A DNA stretch of 64,000 bases from NCBI GenBank assembly GCA_009760855.2, contig WPIO01000003.1:14483501-14547500 (forward strand), given 5' to 3'. The first letter of the stretch is position 1, and each line of letters starts with the position of its first letter. This DNA comes from Cristatella mucedo. Its lineage: Eukaryota > Bryozoa > Phylactolaemata > Cristatellidae. Made by a program: the position numbers and the translations under genes. The notes beneath the pieces are model-generated. The model was not told the origin of the DNA, ran no database searches, and was given only the letters and a program-made list of their open reading frames with translations. This document shows, one piece after another, positions 23,565 to 34,260 of this stretch.

Positions 23565-25745
23565 GTTTTTGTTTGCGCATGCGATCCTGGTGATGATCTA
23601 GCCGATCGCTTTTCTTGATTCCTTGTGCAGAAGATAGATAAGATCACGGGGTCCATTCCTGCGATGACAATATCCCACCTAGAATGCTGTTCCCCGATTC
23701 CTGGCAGTACCTCAATGTCTAAATTTAAGCAGCTCACTTGTGATCTCGTCCTGAAGTTCATATCCGAATCAAAGAAGACGACAAGTCCTTCGGACCCTAT
23801 TCCCACTGTCCTGCTCCTACGTTTCATTGATCTGCTGCTGCCATGCATAACTATAGTCATTAATATGTCATAAGCCTCAGGTCATGTCCCAGCACCGTTC
23901 AAAAAGCTGTAGTCAGACGACTTCTCAAGAAGGCGACAATAGACCAAGAGAACTTGAGCAACTACCGCCCAGTCTTCATTCTACCATTCCAATCAAAGAG
24001 ACTGGAACGAGTCTGGGCGGACCAGCTGAACTCATATAATGAAACTTTAAGCGTTGCTAATAAGTTCCATTCTGGCTGTAGAGCTAATGACTACATAGAA
24101 TCAGCATTGCTTAGAGTGTAAAACGACCTATTTAGGAATGTAAACATAGTCAAGTTTCTCTGCTTGTTTCGCACGATCTTTCGGCAGCTTGTGATACTAT
24201 CTATCACAAAGTTGTTTTAGAGCACCTCTCATCTCGCCTCGGCATCACTGACACTGCCCTGCAATGGCTCAGGTCCTATCTCAGTGGCAGACTCCGGAGT
24301 ATTGACGTGAATAGACAAAGATCATCCGAGGTACCTCTGAGCTAAAAATAATCCTAGCTGATTAAACAGCCTCTTTTTTATAGCGATAGAAGAGCCTGTA
24401 TGGCTATCACTACCACTTGCAGTGGCGATTAAGAATCGCCCTCCGCAGGAATCGAGCCCATGCCTCGGGAAGGAGGCCGTGAAAGCAACCGCCTTACCTA
24501 GTGTGCCATCACGGCTCACCGACAATGGGTACCTCAGGGGTCCGTGATAGGTCCGGTTTTTTCACGGTTTATACTCTCCTTCTTGCTGATGTGATTGCCA
24601 AGCACAATCTAGGCTTTCACTTTTGTGTGGATGACACTCAGTTGTACCTTTGCTTTGATCCCTCCCAGCCTTCGAGCACCTCAAATTCTCTCAACTTACT
24701 TGCTGCATGAATTGATGATATCCACACATGGATGGCAGCAAATTTTCTGAAAGTAAACGATGATAAAACAAACTTACTAGGTATGGGCAAACTCAGTGTG
24801 ATTCAGAAAGTGGAAAGACGGACGCCCAAAATGGGCTCTGCCAGCATATATCCTGTTGAATCAGCTCGAAAGCTAGGAGATATACTCCAGAGTGACCGTT
24901 AGACGACTTGATCAGCTCCACAATCATGTCTGCCTACTTTCAGCTACACAACATCGCTAAAATTCGGGCTTGTTTAGATAAGGATACCACGTCTAAGTTG
25001 GTCCACCCTTATGTGACATCCAGTCTTGACTTCAGTAACTAACTGCTTGCTGGCCTACCGGCATGTACAATCAGGCGATTACAGCTTGTGCAAAACTCTG
25101 CAGCTAGGCTTGTCTGTCGTGAGCGTCGCAGTTGAAACATCACACCGCTTACCTGCGCTAGCTACCAGTCAAGCAAAGGATCGACTTCAACGGTTTGTCG
25201 CTCACTTTTAGGTCACTCCATTCTTTGGCTCCAGCCTATCTCTCAGATGAACTCCCCCACCAGGCCAAGCATCGTACAACCCGCTTTTCGGAATCCAACA
25301 GTTTACCAATACCTCGTACAAACCTCAAATCCTTTGGAGACTGAGCATTTAGTTCATATGCTGCCAAAGCCTGGAACTCACTCCGGACTTGCATCACGAC
25401 ATCCCCTGATTTGCGTCACAACATCTCCTGATTTGTGTCACAACATTCCTGACTTGACCACATTTAAAAAGAACTTACAACACACACCTATTTAGGACAG
25501 CATTTAGTAGGTCCATATGATTCGTCCTTCACTTGCTTATGCATGCTGACACTGCATGCTGCCACTAACCACACTTGCATGCTGACCCTTTGCAAGTCAC
25601 CCCTAACCATGTTATTCATGTTGTTTATCGAGCATGATATTACTCACCATTCAATCACATTTTCCTTTGCAGCAAATGTAAAGCGCCTAGAAAGAGATTG
25701 AGTTTTCCGAGGGTGCTTTATCAAGTGCATTATTATTGTTATTGT
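23565..25745 (+). mobile_element. Long degenerate L2-like LINE with nested SINE
   Basis: About 2.0 kb of LINE sequence. In order: a 'DKITGSIPAM' / 'KKTTSPSDPIPTVLLL' segment (23620-23850); RT core with stops; an RT catalytic region mutated to 'FHFCVDDTQLYLCFDPSQPS' (24610-24680), where family copies have YADD; a 'AKIRACLDKDTTSKLVH' equivalent near 24950; then 'SGLASRHPLI' and a 'TTFKKNLQHTPI' end (25455-25495). The 3' UTR and hairpin follow at 25670-25720. Interrupted by a SINE at 24345-24520. Multiple stops: inactive. Confidence 0.85.
24345..24520 (-). mobile_element. tRNA-derived SINE nested in LINE RT domain
   Basis: Complete by comparison with siblings: 'agctgattaaacagcctctt' (3' end), 'gctatcactaccacttgcag', 'gaatcgagcccatgcctcgg' (B box side), 'ccttacctagtgtgccatca' (A box side). 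It falls just before the conserved PQGS motif of the LINE, opposite orientation to the LINE. Confidence 0.85.
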
Positions 25746-26258
25746 TATTATTTCTTGTAAGTCTTGCTGCCCAAATATTTCGAGCCTTTGGTTGCCAAAC
25801 TTATAACCAGGTCAAGATTGCTACAAACTTCTTAAGCCTAGAAAGGACGTGCGTCTACACACCACTTTCAGAATTGCTCTTTATTGGAGCGATATGGTTA
25901 GAATCGTATTATTCACGTACAAATGCTAACGAGCTGCTTTGGCAAACCACCATGTCATGCTGCTGACCAATATGCTTTACATGTATTTAATCTCAGGAGC
26001 AATCAACTCATAACAATGGTTTCAATCTAGCCATTGCCTCGATTATTCGAATCACTATAGGAACAAACAAATGCGTTAGAAGAGAAATAACGCCAATGCT
26101 CGAAGATATCGAACACCAAACGGCTCAAGGAGTTGCTACTCATGCATCACTCGTGCACGTGCCCTGCTGAGCTTTGCCACGAGACAGCATTTCCTTGAAG
26201 TAAGGGGTGAGGGTGCAGTGGTTACAGGAGCAGCAATATTTGCAGCAGATCTTTTATG
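25746..26258. other. No gene recognised
   Basis: AT-rich, short frames only. It lies downstream of the minus-strand gene whose poly(A) signal is at 26259. Confidence 0.4.
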
Positions 26259-26264
26259 TTTATT
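26259..26264 (-). terminator. Candidate poly(A) signal AATAAA
   Basis: The minus strand reads AATAAA about 485 bases after the stop codon of the terminal coding exon (26749). Plausible 3' end of that gene; other AATAAA-like hexamers exist, so only moderate support. Confidence 0.35.
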
Positions 26265-26748
26265 GATAAGTACTTTACACAGTTAAATATAATCGCGTCT
26301 TACCAATGGCCCAGAGCTGTCACTCTGGCAGGAAGAAAGCAAAGTGATGACCGCTAAGCTGTACAACTAAAACACAGCCGCACCACTATTTCATGATAAT
26401 AATAAAGAACGAACGAGTACAGAGAATAGCAGCATGAACATCCGATATCGCCGAATTGCACCTGGCATGCAGTTAAGTCATTTCGAGAAGTATATCAAGT
26501 GCTCCTGCTAGGAATAAATAATTAAGATAGCAGATCTATCTTTTAGCGATGGCTATATCCCATAGAGCTGGGGTGAGTAGCACCAATGCATTGTGCAGCA
26601 ATATATCAGTGTGCTGCTCTATGTGAAAAATGGAAAAGGAGCCCTGTGTTGACAGAACCCTGCTGAGTCCGGGTAAAACTTTCTCTGTCTCAGTATGGGG
26701 AGCTGATCTCAAGGAATTCCTCCGTCGATTCAATACTTGCTGCTCCCA

Positions 26749-26888
26749 TCAAACGATGACTTCATATAACACCCTTTTAGCCTGACTGCTGTCAGTAGCA
26801 GAAGTGGCATCACTCTCAGCTACACTGACCTGAGGATGGTATGCAGGTGGCTCAGACACTGACGAACTGTCATCCCTTTGGAATCCGC
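26749..26888 (-). CDS. Terminal coding exon (ITIM-like C-terminus)
   Basis: The acceptor follows a 'gcatgtctttttgtag' tract. 140 nt, phase 1 start, ends with TGA at 26751-26749. The 46 residues include 'SEPPAYHPQVSV' and end 'KRVLYEVIV'. The frame is open only in the phase predicted by the upstream exon. Confidence 0.65.
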
Positions 26889-27356
26889 CTACAAAAAGAC
26901 ATGCAATGATAACATTATGGCAGTATCACACACGCATGCATGCACACACACACTGACTGACATACACGTTTATTTATTAGCTGAAATTAATTCCTCGAGA
27001 GCCAATGACGGCACAGGAACAAAATAGAATTGGCATCAATAGCCAGGAATATTGTAACAAGTAAAAATATGAGCTGATGAGGCAGCCACGATTGGATCTC
27101 ACCACGTCATCAAATTGGCACTAGCCCATAGAGCTTTCTTACCAAGTTCGTCAATGTTGTCCATGTTGTAGCCGGATATGCCTTTTGCAGCACTAGCGGT
27201 GATAGGGGCTGGTTGCTGCTTGACCCCGACAGAGGCATAAGTGTAATCGTGACGCTGTGGATTGTTGTTGGCTGCAGGAAAGAAAACCTGCTGACAGCCT
27301 CAATCAGAGGATAAGTCGGTCAGGTCAGCATAACCTGATGCAAAATGGCTAACCAC

Positions 27357-27448
<92 letters not shown>

Positions 27449-28233
27449 AGGACATGAACCAGAGGCAATAACAGAATACACAAAATTCCGAATGAAAGTG
27501 ATTGTAGAAAGCGATAACCAATGAATTGATGGCTGCAAAACTGATGCAAACACGGAGCACATCCCGACTAAAATAAAAATGATGCAACTTACTAAAGTCC
27601 TGATCATGAATCTGAGTACCATCATGGGAAAGATCATCTTCACCTTCACCAGTAAAATTTGGATTAGCATACAACTGATCCCTTACATAGCTTGCATATG
27701 GCGGCTCGTTGGCAGCTAACACTGTACCACTGCAATGTAGTACAGAAGTATTACTACTCATGTTCATAACTCATGAAAGACTGATAATCGGAATTTTTAA
27801 TTAATTATTCATAACTCATTAATTACGTCTTGCATGCATTGAGACCTGTAACTAGGGCTGAGAGAGCAAGATACCCATCCAAATTCACATTTCGAATGTG
27901 AGTTCCACATTCTATTATTCTTGCGTTTCTATAAAGTGCATACTGAGCCACACAAAAACGGCAAAGAAAGCGATGAGTTTCGGTGATCCATGCACATGCA
28001 TCGACCGCCACAATGCTGCAACACGCACGGGATGCGAAACGAGTTGTGGCACCTTACCTTTGTTAAAAGTCATGCGCATTGTACATCAATAAGCCCAGTG
28101 GGCCCTTCGTACGGCCTCGACGTCTGACATAGCAAGCAGCTATGATCACAATTACGATGAGCAACACTGACCCAACAACGACACATGATGATGACATTGT
28201 GTCGGGAATGTTTCGTCTGGCTGTCTTGTGAAC
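26749..28233 (-). CDS. 3' part of membrane protein with ITIM-like tail
   Basis: Proposed join on the minus strand: transmembrane exon (from 28233, end uncertain), 27721-27593, 27271-27143 and 26888-26749. The last three exons have consensus splice sites and are all joined in phase 1. They give a 132-residue cytoplasmic tail rich in acidic, Ser and Tyr residues. Tyrosine motifs in order: PPYASYV, QLYANPNF, DYTYASV, PAYHPQV and the C-terminal VLYEVIV. The last fits the ITIM consensus (V-x-Y-x-x-I); YASV and YHPQV are SH2-ligand-like. In animals such tails recruit SH2 phosphatases or kinases after Tyr phosphorylation; that role here is inferred. The ectodomain is not established. No family name can be assigned. 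Confidence 0.6.
27143..27271 (-). CDS. Cytoplasmic-tail exon with YASV motif
   Basis: Acceptor after 'tttctttcctgcag', donor G|gtaag. 129 nt, phase 1 at both ends, so removable without changing the frame. Encodes 'PQRHDYTYASVGVKQQPAPI' and then 'SGYNMDNIDEL'. Confidence 0.65.
27361..27446. repeat. (AG)43 microsatellite inside a 321-nt intron
   Basis: On the sense (minus) strand of the ITIM-like gene it is a (CT)n polypyrimidine run 90 nt upstream of the acceptor at 27272. It makes up a quarter of the intron. Confidence 0.95.
27593..27721 (-). CDS. Cytoplasmic-tail exon with two Tyr motifs
   Basis: Acceptor 'ttgcagtggtacag', with an alternative AG 8 nt earlier that would be out of phase. Donor A|gtaagt. 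129 nt, phase 1 at both ends. Encodes 'LAANEPPYASYVRDQLYANP' followed by an acidic Gly/Asp/His-rich stretch. The same length as the next exon suggests, weakly, an old exon duplication. Confidence 0.65.
28058..28233 (-). CDS. Transmembrane exon, 3' boundary uncertain
   Basis: Strong acceptor 'gaattttcag' at 28234-28235. The frame encodes a short juxtamembrane segment, a clear membrane helix ('CVVVGSVLLIVIVIIAACYV') and a basic stop-transfer 'RRRGRTKG'. In this frame TAA occurs at 28063, just before the excellent donor AAAG|gtaagg (exon end 28058), and that donor is phase 2 in this frame. A weaker donor C|gtacga (exon end 28113) is phase 1 and would splice cleanly to the next exon, joining 'YVRRRG' to 'LLAANEPPYASYV'. 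Either the weak donor is used, or a short-tailed isoform exists, or the locus is damaged. Confidence 0.5.
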
Positions 28234-28489
28234 CTGAAAATTCACTACCTATTATTTTCACCGGCCGTCGAACACGAATAGTGCCGAGCCATGGACACAG
28301 CTTTCACAAAGATATAACACATGGCACTACCACACTGCAGCTGGTTCAAATGTAGGTACGGATTATAGTGCTCTGAGTGAATAAGACTTGGATGCTTAGA
28401 TCACCATTCCGTCACCATTGCTGCTCCGACCGACTAGTTTCCACAGCTAACAAGACAACTCTTTAAGACCAGAATGAATGCATCAGCTC

Positions 28490-28930
28490 AGCAAGAGAAA
28501 ACCTGGTGCGGTGCTGAAATGATTCAGAGCCAGCTGCAGAGCTTTTTATAGCCATATACTGCACATGTGGACTTCGTGATTTCGTGTGGTGGGCGAAGAA
28601 GCAGGGGCAAGCATACTTCTTGTGCTCAAGCATATATCTAAATTTTTATATCAGAGTAGTCAGTGTGGTTACGCAGCACTCAACACTGTAGAAGCAGCAT
28701 CGTTATACTAGAGCTGTCAGCAGCCGAGTCAAGCAGCAATAACACAGACTTTAGCATTGGGATCAGTGTTCCTTGCAACTTGCAATTCAGCTTCTAGAGA
28801 GACCATGCTCAAAAAGACAGGAAATGAATGCTCAAGAAAGTAAAAGCAACAAAGCCCAATGGATTCAGCTTGGCGTTTCCAGAATACAATTAGCTAAGCC
28901 AGGCAGCAGAGTAACACCTAACTTCGACGA
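28490..28930 (-). repeat. Paralogous block, inverted relative to 63560-64000
   Basis: The reverse complement matches the window's last 440 bases along its whole length: 'tttctggaaacgccaagct', 'gagcatggtctctctagaag', 'ttgcaaggaacactgatccc', 'ctctgaa..tttcagcaccg'. Similarity is about 80-85 percent by eye. It lies about 260 bp upstream of the transmembrane exon. Confidence 0.85.
28543..28550 (-). promoter_or_regulatory. TATA-box-like element
   Basis: The minus strand reads 'gctataaaaagctc' about 310 bp upstream of the transmembrane exon. The homologous position in the 63-kb block reads 'gttatgaaaagctc', so the motif is not conserved. Possible alternative promoter only. Confidence 0.2.
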
Positions 28931-28967
28931 CTGAACCTTCAAGTCCCCTGTAGGACTTATGTCACGT

Positions 28968-29012
28968 ATATTAATAATAATAATAATGCACTTGATAAAG
29001 TGGCCTCTCGAA
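28968..29012 (-). mobile_element. LINE 3' tail fragment
   Basis: 'ttaataataataataatgca' then 'cttgataaagtggcctct' is the complement of the family terminus (ATT tail plus right hairpin arm). A second fragment of the left arm in plus orientation lies at 29225-29260 ('aaatgtaaagtgcctagaaa'). Confidence 0.6.
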
Positions 29013-29102
29013 CAATCCCACACAGTACATATGCTCTGAAGCAACACTACTAGCTCATCCTCCACCAACTGATTGAATGCAGGGTTGCCACCACCTTTTA
29101 CA
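29013..29102 (-). other. Possible ectodomain exon of the ITIM-like gene
   Basis: After the minus-strand acceptor 'attgactattcag', a phase-1 frame reads 'GITVKGGGNPAFNQLVEDEL' and continues 'VVLLQSIC'. The right boundary is unknown because a LINE tail begins at once. No family assigned; a juxtamembrane stalk exon is one possibility. Confidence 0.25.
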
Positions 29103-29439
29103 GTGATTCCAACTGAATAGTCAATTTGAAAATACCGAGCGACTGAAGTCTGTCTACAGTGGGACTGTAATCTGTAAGGTTCAGCAATATGCACGTACGA
29201 GCGGAGATTTCATGATCTTGCACAAATGTAAAGTGCCTAGAAAGAGATTAAAATCACGAACAAATATAAACCATGTTGCACAACTTGCTTTCCAGAAATT
29301 CTTAAACTAAGGAAAATCAACTCATTCAAAATGTGGAACCAGGCCTTGAAATTGCCATTATAAAAACTAAAAGGGTAAACAACTCTAGCTGTTTCAAATG
29401 TAAATGATGCACCACTTTGGAATTAACTGTAGACAGGTA

Positions 29440-29670
29440 GCTATTGCATCCAACATATGATCCTCAATTAACTGTGATTTTACCTTTCGCTTGCTATATT
29501 AGTCCCTAAAAATTCTAGCAATCTTCCGGCTGACTACTTGTGTCAGTGATTTGACCAGGAGTCTGCTGCCCTTATGGGTCAGCTAATTATCTGCCATCAA
29601 ACCAGCACCATCTAAATACACGTGTGACTGAAGAACCGTCCATCTCAACTAAATACTCGTGGCTGCATGC
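29440..29670 (-). repeat. Paralogous block, inverted relative to 58240-58480
   Basis: The reverse complement matches: 'ttcttcagtcacacgtgtat', 'agctgacccataagggcagc', 'actcctggtcaaatcac', 'gttaattgagg.tcatatgt'. The order relative to the 28490-28930 block is the same as in the 58-64 kb copy. Confidence 0.8.
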
Positions 29671-29839
29671 TAACTTAAAGACTAAAGCAATTGATTGTGG
29701 ATCACAACTAGGTATATATAATAGCGAGTGTTTTAGCGTTTTGAGAAGGCATTTATCAAGGGGCATCAGTAGTTCGACTTGCGTGTGGTTCTTGTAAGAT
29801 CAGCATAAGCTCCACCCTCAATATCTTGAAAGTTGACCA

Positions 29840-30070
29840 TGCACTATCGGGCACGAGCTGCAGGACACTGAATGCTCTGAGCCACGTTAGCACCTGTCTG
29901 GGTGCAATTGTTGGCAGACGTACTGCTCTGAGAATCGGCATAGGAGCAATTGACCTCGACACAGTATTCAGCATCAGCATGAAAAGGAAGACTCCAAGGA
30001 GTGCCACAGCCATGGGAGCTCAGCCAGAAGTGACGTGATGTGGGCTCTAGGCAGCTGAGACGGGACCTGA
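29840..30070 (-). other. Possible signal-peptide or Cys-rich exon
   Basis: Two overlapping minus frames both look protein-like. From ATG at 30013, one begins 'MAVALLGVFLFMLMLNTVSR', a convincing signal peptide. The other, without ATG, reads 'HADAEYCVEVNCSYADSQSS' with several Cys and NxS/T sites, and has a phase-1 donor candidate 'ACAG|gtgcta'. They cannot both be used. If real, it would be an N-terminal exon of the ITIM-like gene. Confidence 0.3.
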
Positions 30071-30349
30071 TTGCATGAGAAAGCTATGCACCTGTAAAAA
30101 GTTTTTAAAGTAAAGTTTTCCTTGTGTTCAGCTTTCAATCAGACGCCTACGAGTTCGTAAAGAGTTGTTCACAATGATCCCGATGTCTGAGAAAATACAG
30201 ACAAATCTAGCTGCCGTATTCTGGACAGCAAGGGAGAGTTGACTATTCCATACCGGTCGTCTGAGATCAAAACTAAAAAAGTTCAACTTAGTTTTATAGA
30301 GGCTTGTACAATTCATTAAATAGCTATCGTAGCAAGCCCCAGTGGTTTT

Positions 30350-30353
<4 letters not shown>

Positions 30354-30388
<35 letters not shown>

Positions 30389-30412
30389 TGTGTGTGTTTG
30401 TATGTGTGTGTG
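30354..30412. repeat. (GA)n then (GT)n microsatellite
   Basis: About 16 GA units followed by interrupted GT. The Ser/Leu frames are artefacts. Confidence 0.9.
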
Positions 30413-30777
30413 TGCTTGTGTGAACTTTGTTCGCATGTGTGCGTGTAAAAGAATACGTATGTATACAGTATGTGAACGTGAGAAAGATTATACGTATGGT
30501 TGAGCAAGCGCTTGTATGAATATTTTTTCCGTGACCCAAGTGTATATGAGGAAAAATCGACACTACGAGCACTGAAATGCGAGAGGGCACATTAGCTCAC
30601 ATAGACACACAGCTCGTACAGCTCGTTACAGCTAATCATGGCTACTCGGTTGCGATTGCCTAAGAGAATTAAATTTACAATAAGTCAAAATTTGACAAAA
30701 ATAATTATTACCAAACAAGACTCAACGTATACAAAGTATTGATGTTCTTATGACTTGACTGGTAAGATGGTGCATCT

Positions 30778-30817
<40 letters not shown>

Positions 30818-30841
30818 AAACACACACACACAACACACAAA

Positions 30842-30913
<72 letters not shown>
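30778..30913. repeat. (CA)n-(TA)n compound microsatellite
   Basis: About 90 bases of interrupted CA followed by about 20 TA units. Confidence 0.95.
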
Positions 30914-30919
<6 letters not shown>

Positions 30920-31689
30920 TATCTAGGGTACAGCTGTATTTGAGATCAATTTTGGAAGGCATTAAGAGTACTGATTAATTTGGGTCTCGCCTTGCTTGTC
31001 TCAATTCACTGTAAAGGAATCTGTAATGGGCTCGAGCCCATTAACTTGGTCGCTAAAGGCGAGAAACCCGGGCCAAACCAGGAAATTGTACGTCAAGTGT
31101 CGGCAATCGTACTTGGTGGTAAAATTTGTCTAGATGACTCGGATTTGTACATGGAGGCTAGTTTTTGAGATTGACCATGACAAAGCAATACCTCCAGTCT
31201 TTTCTGGAGGGAGTTCTCGTGTACTATACAAGTTATCAACTTACTACGGATAGAGGATAATTTGATCACGGGTATTCGAAGTGTAAAGATATTTTGTGCT
31301 GAACAATTAATATTTTAGGCCATGCAATATTTTTCATAATTAACTTACAAAAAACCACAATCATTAAAGTGAAACTGTCACTGATATGGTGTGCATAAAG
31401 GTATAGCTCGGCAAACCGTCGACTTTGAGCAACCATCTTCACAGACACAAAAACGAGCTCCTCGCTAGCACAAGTTTGCGCTGACCCGCTTACTTACGAT
31501 AGGTTGATGTTCCCTCAAATTCACAGGTAGGCAGATGGCTTGAGTGGCTAGAGCCTTCCCAGAGATGAGAGAGTGATTGATGGCGCCCCTTCCTTCACCC
31601 CTATCAGTCTCAATGCAAGCCTGCAAGCTCCCTTTGGAATACCGTACTACTTGCAGCTAGAAAATAGGCCTGTATTACTAAAGTATTTA
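30914..31689. other. No gene recognised
   Basis: Short frames only; 31538-31600 looks like the start of a decayed tRNA-like segment. Nothing else identified. Confidence 0.35.
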
Positions 31690-31860
31690 ATTCTTGCAGA
31701 GCCTTTGCCCAGGATTTACTTGCTCGCATCGCATCGCCCGGTTCGTAAGTTCAAATCCTGCAGCAGGCAATCCTTTATTACCCACTGCAAGTGGGGGGTG
31801 ACAACTGTTAAGACTTTTCAGCAGCTATATATATAAATGAGACTGTTTGATCAGTTAACA
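31690..31860 (+). mobile_element. tRNA-derived SINE
   Basis: 'gagcctttgcccaggattt' (A box side), B box 'aagttcaaatcctgc', body 'cccactgcaagtggggggtg', end 'gagactgtttgatcagttaa'. Confidence 0.65.
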
Positions 31861-32414
31861 TGTGCTACTTTAATTTTAATTGTATGCAATCTGCTTACTT
31901 GATCTGATAGTAGCACGGAATGAAAGTGCAATACATAGTCCAATATGAAAAAAGAACGTATGATGGGTCAGGTTCAGCAACCTCTGTTGTCGGAGATTTA
32001 TGATCCACCTCTTCGGCCGCTAATTCGTTATGGCAAAACTCAAAGGGCTGCTGCCACTGCTCTCAAAGCATTTGCAAGAAAGTCAGTTGAAATGATTATA
32101 CTTCCCTTCTGCCGAATTAAAGAATATTTTTAAAAATTCACCCTAATCTACCTGCTTTTTGTGACATCTCGGAGTTCATGTCAAATCACGGCTTTCACGG
32201 GTTCTAAGCCCAAAGGCTAATAGAAGTAACGTAGAAATAAAATAAAGTGTAATGTTTTTGACTGGTACTCAATAACCACGGGATATCCAAGCCTTATTTT
32301 TTTACTGTGAGACCAAATCCAAGGTACTTAACTGTCGGCAAAAGCGGTAGACAGTACACGGGTAGCTTGCAGATGCCTTGACTCTCACAGTATTTATACT
32401 TTCAGAACTCTATG
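31861..32414. other. No gene recognised
   Basis: A 62-codon plus frame at 31945-32133 starting 'MKKERMMGQVQQPLL' has no recognisable features. AT-rich. Confidence 0.35.
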
Positions 32415-34260
32415 CATGATAATAATACTAACATATTTGTTATAGCTCCTTCAGAAAACTCGTTTGCTTCTAGGAACTTTAAATTTGGTATAAAAGAAGC
32501 ATAATCGAATGGTTAGTGATAGCATGCTCAATAAAACATCAAACGAGAGCATATGGTTTGGGGTGACACGCACAGGCTCAGCATGCAAATACGGTTAGTA
32601 GCAGCATGCACAGTGTCAGCACGATTTAGCACATTAAGGTCGAATCATATGGGTCCACTAAATGCTGTGATTAATCTAAGCGTTTTTTAGTTTCTTTTTA
32701 AACGTGGTCAAGTCCGTGGATGTCGTGAAACAAATCGGAAGTGAGTGTCATGCTTTAGGAGCATACGAACTAAAGGTACGGTCTCCAAAGAATTTGAGGT
32801 TCGTGTGAGGTATAGGTAAACCATTAGATTCTGAAAAGCTGATGATACGATGATTAGCCTTGTGGGGAAGTAGATCTGATAGGTAGGCTGGAGCCAAAGA
32901 ATAAAGAGGCCTAAAAGTGAGTGACAAATCTTGAAGTCGACGCTTGCTTGACTGGGAGCCAGTGCAGGTCGGCCAGAAATGGTATGATTTAGCAACTGTG
33001 ACGTTCACAACAAACCAGCCTAGCTACAGAGTCTTTCACCAGCTGTAAGCGCCTGCGTGCACCGAACTGTAGACCAGCAAGCAATGAGTTTCAGAAGTCG
33101 AGACAGGATGTCACAAATGCATTGACCAATTTCGATGTAGTATCCTTGTCTTAGCAAGCCAGAATTTTAGCAATGTTATGCAGCTGAAAGCAAGCAGACT
33201 TGACTGTAGAGCTCATGTAGTCGTCAAATGAGTCGTCAAATGAGTCGTCACTTTGGATTATGACATTTAGATTTTGTAAGGATTCAACAGGAGATATGCT
33301 GGTAGAGCCGATTTTGAGCGTTAACATTTCAAATTTAAGAATAACGTTTGTCGTTAACTAATTATTTGGTTTTACTATCATTCAATTTGAGAAAGTTTGC
33401 TGCCATACAATCGTGGATGTCATCGATACATGCATCAAAGGAGTTGAGAGAATTCGACGTACTCGATGGCTGGCAGTAATCAAAGTAAAGGTACAACTGA
33501 AAGTCATCTGCATAGAATTCAAAGCCTAGATTGTGTCTGGTAATCGCATCGGCAAGAGGGAGAGTATAAACCATAAAAACCACAGGACCAAGCATAGAGC
33601 CCTGAGGTCACACCTACTTCAGAGGTTCATCGGATGATCTGGATTCATTCACATCAGCACTCTGGCGTATACCAGTGAGACAGGACGTGAACCATTGCAC
33701 TGCAGTGCCAGTGATGCCCACGAGAAATGAGAGGCGCTCAAGAAGAACTTGATGATCGAATAGTATCAAAAGCTGCCAAAAGATAGAGCAAAATAAGCAG
33801 AGATACTCCTTCTTGCATGACAGGAGATCTATGCATAATAGAAGCAGGGCAGTGGGAATAGGATCTAGAGGACAAGTTGTCTTCTTTGATTGATATACGA
33901 ACTTCAGGCCGAGGTCAATAGCGGCCTCCTTGAATGTAGACATTGGGGTGCTGCATGAAATTGAGGGACAGGAATCCAAGAGGGTGCTGCCACCCTAAGG
34001 ATGAACTCCCTGATCTTGTCTATCTTGTTGGCAAAAAAGCTAAATATTCGATCAGCTAGGTCATCACGAAGATTGCTAGGTAGAGGGCTAACCTGGGAGC
34101 GCTTAAGGAGATGGTTGATCGTCAACATAAGAATTTTTCAAGGATTGTGCATCTGTGATTCAACAATATTTTGATAGAAGCTGGACTTGGTCTTTGCTAG
34201 GATCGATTGGTATGATCTACAGTGGTCCTCGTATGATCTTGTATAGGTTTTTTAAGCTTG
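32415..34260 (-). mobile_element. Long degenerate L2-like LINE, minus strand
   Basis: The best view of ORF2 in the window apart from the C-terminus. On the minus strand: 'LPSNLRDDLADRIFSFFANK' and 'IDKIREFI' (34080-34000); 'YQSKKTTCPLDPIPTALLLL' (33900-33830); RT fingers 'LDHQVLLERLSFLVGITG'-type sequence; 'GPVVFMVYTLPLADAITRHN' then catalytic 'FYADDFQLYLYF' (33600-33480); 'DIHDCMAANFLKLNDSKTK' (33420-33365); then the C-terminal region (33010-32700) and 3' UTR to about 32415. Several frameshifts; 5' end (endonuclease) missing. The PQGS-type context and 3' hairpin place it near the L2/CR1 group. Confidence 0.85.

Noticed and set aside
30708-30962. Frames with Tyr/Ile and Cys/Val runs
   Set aside because: Produced by (CA)n and (TA)n repeats.
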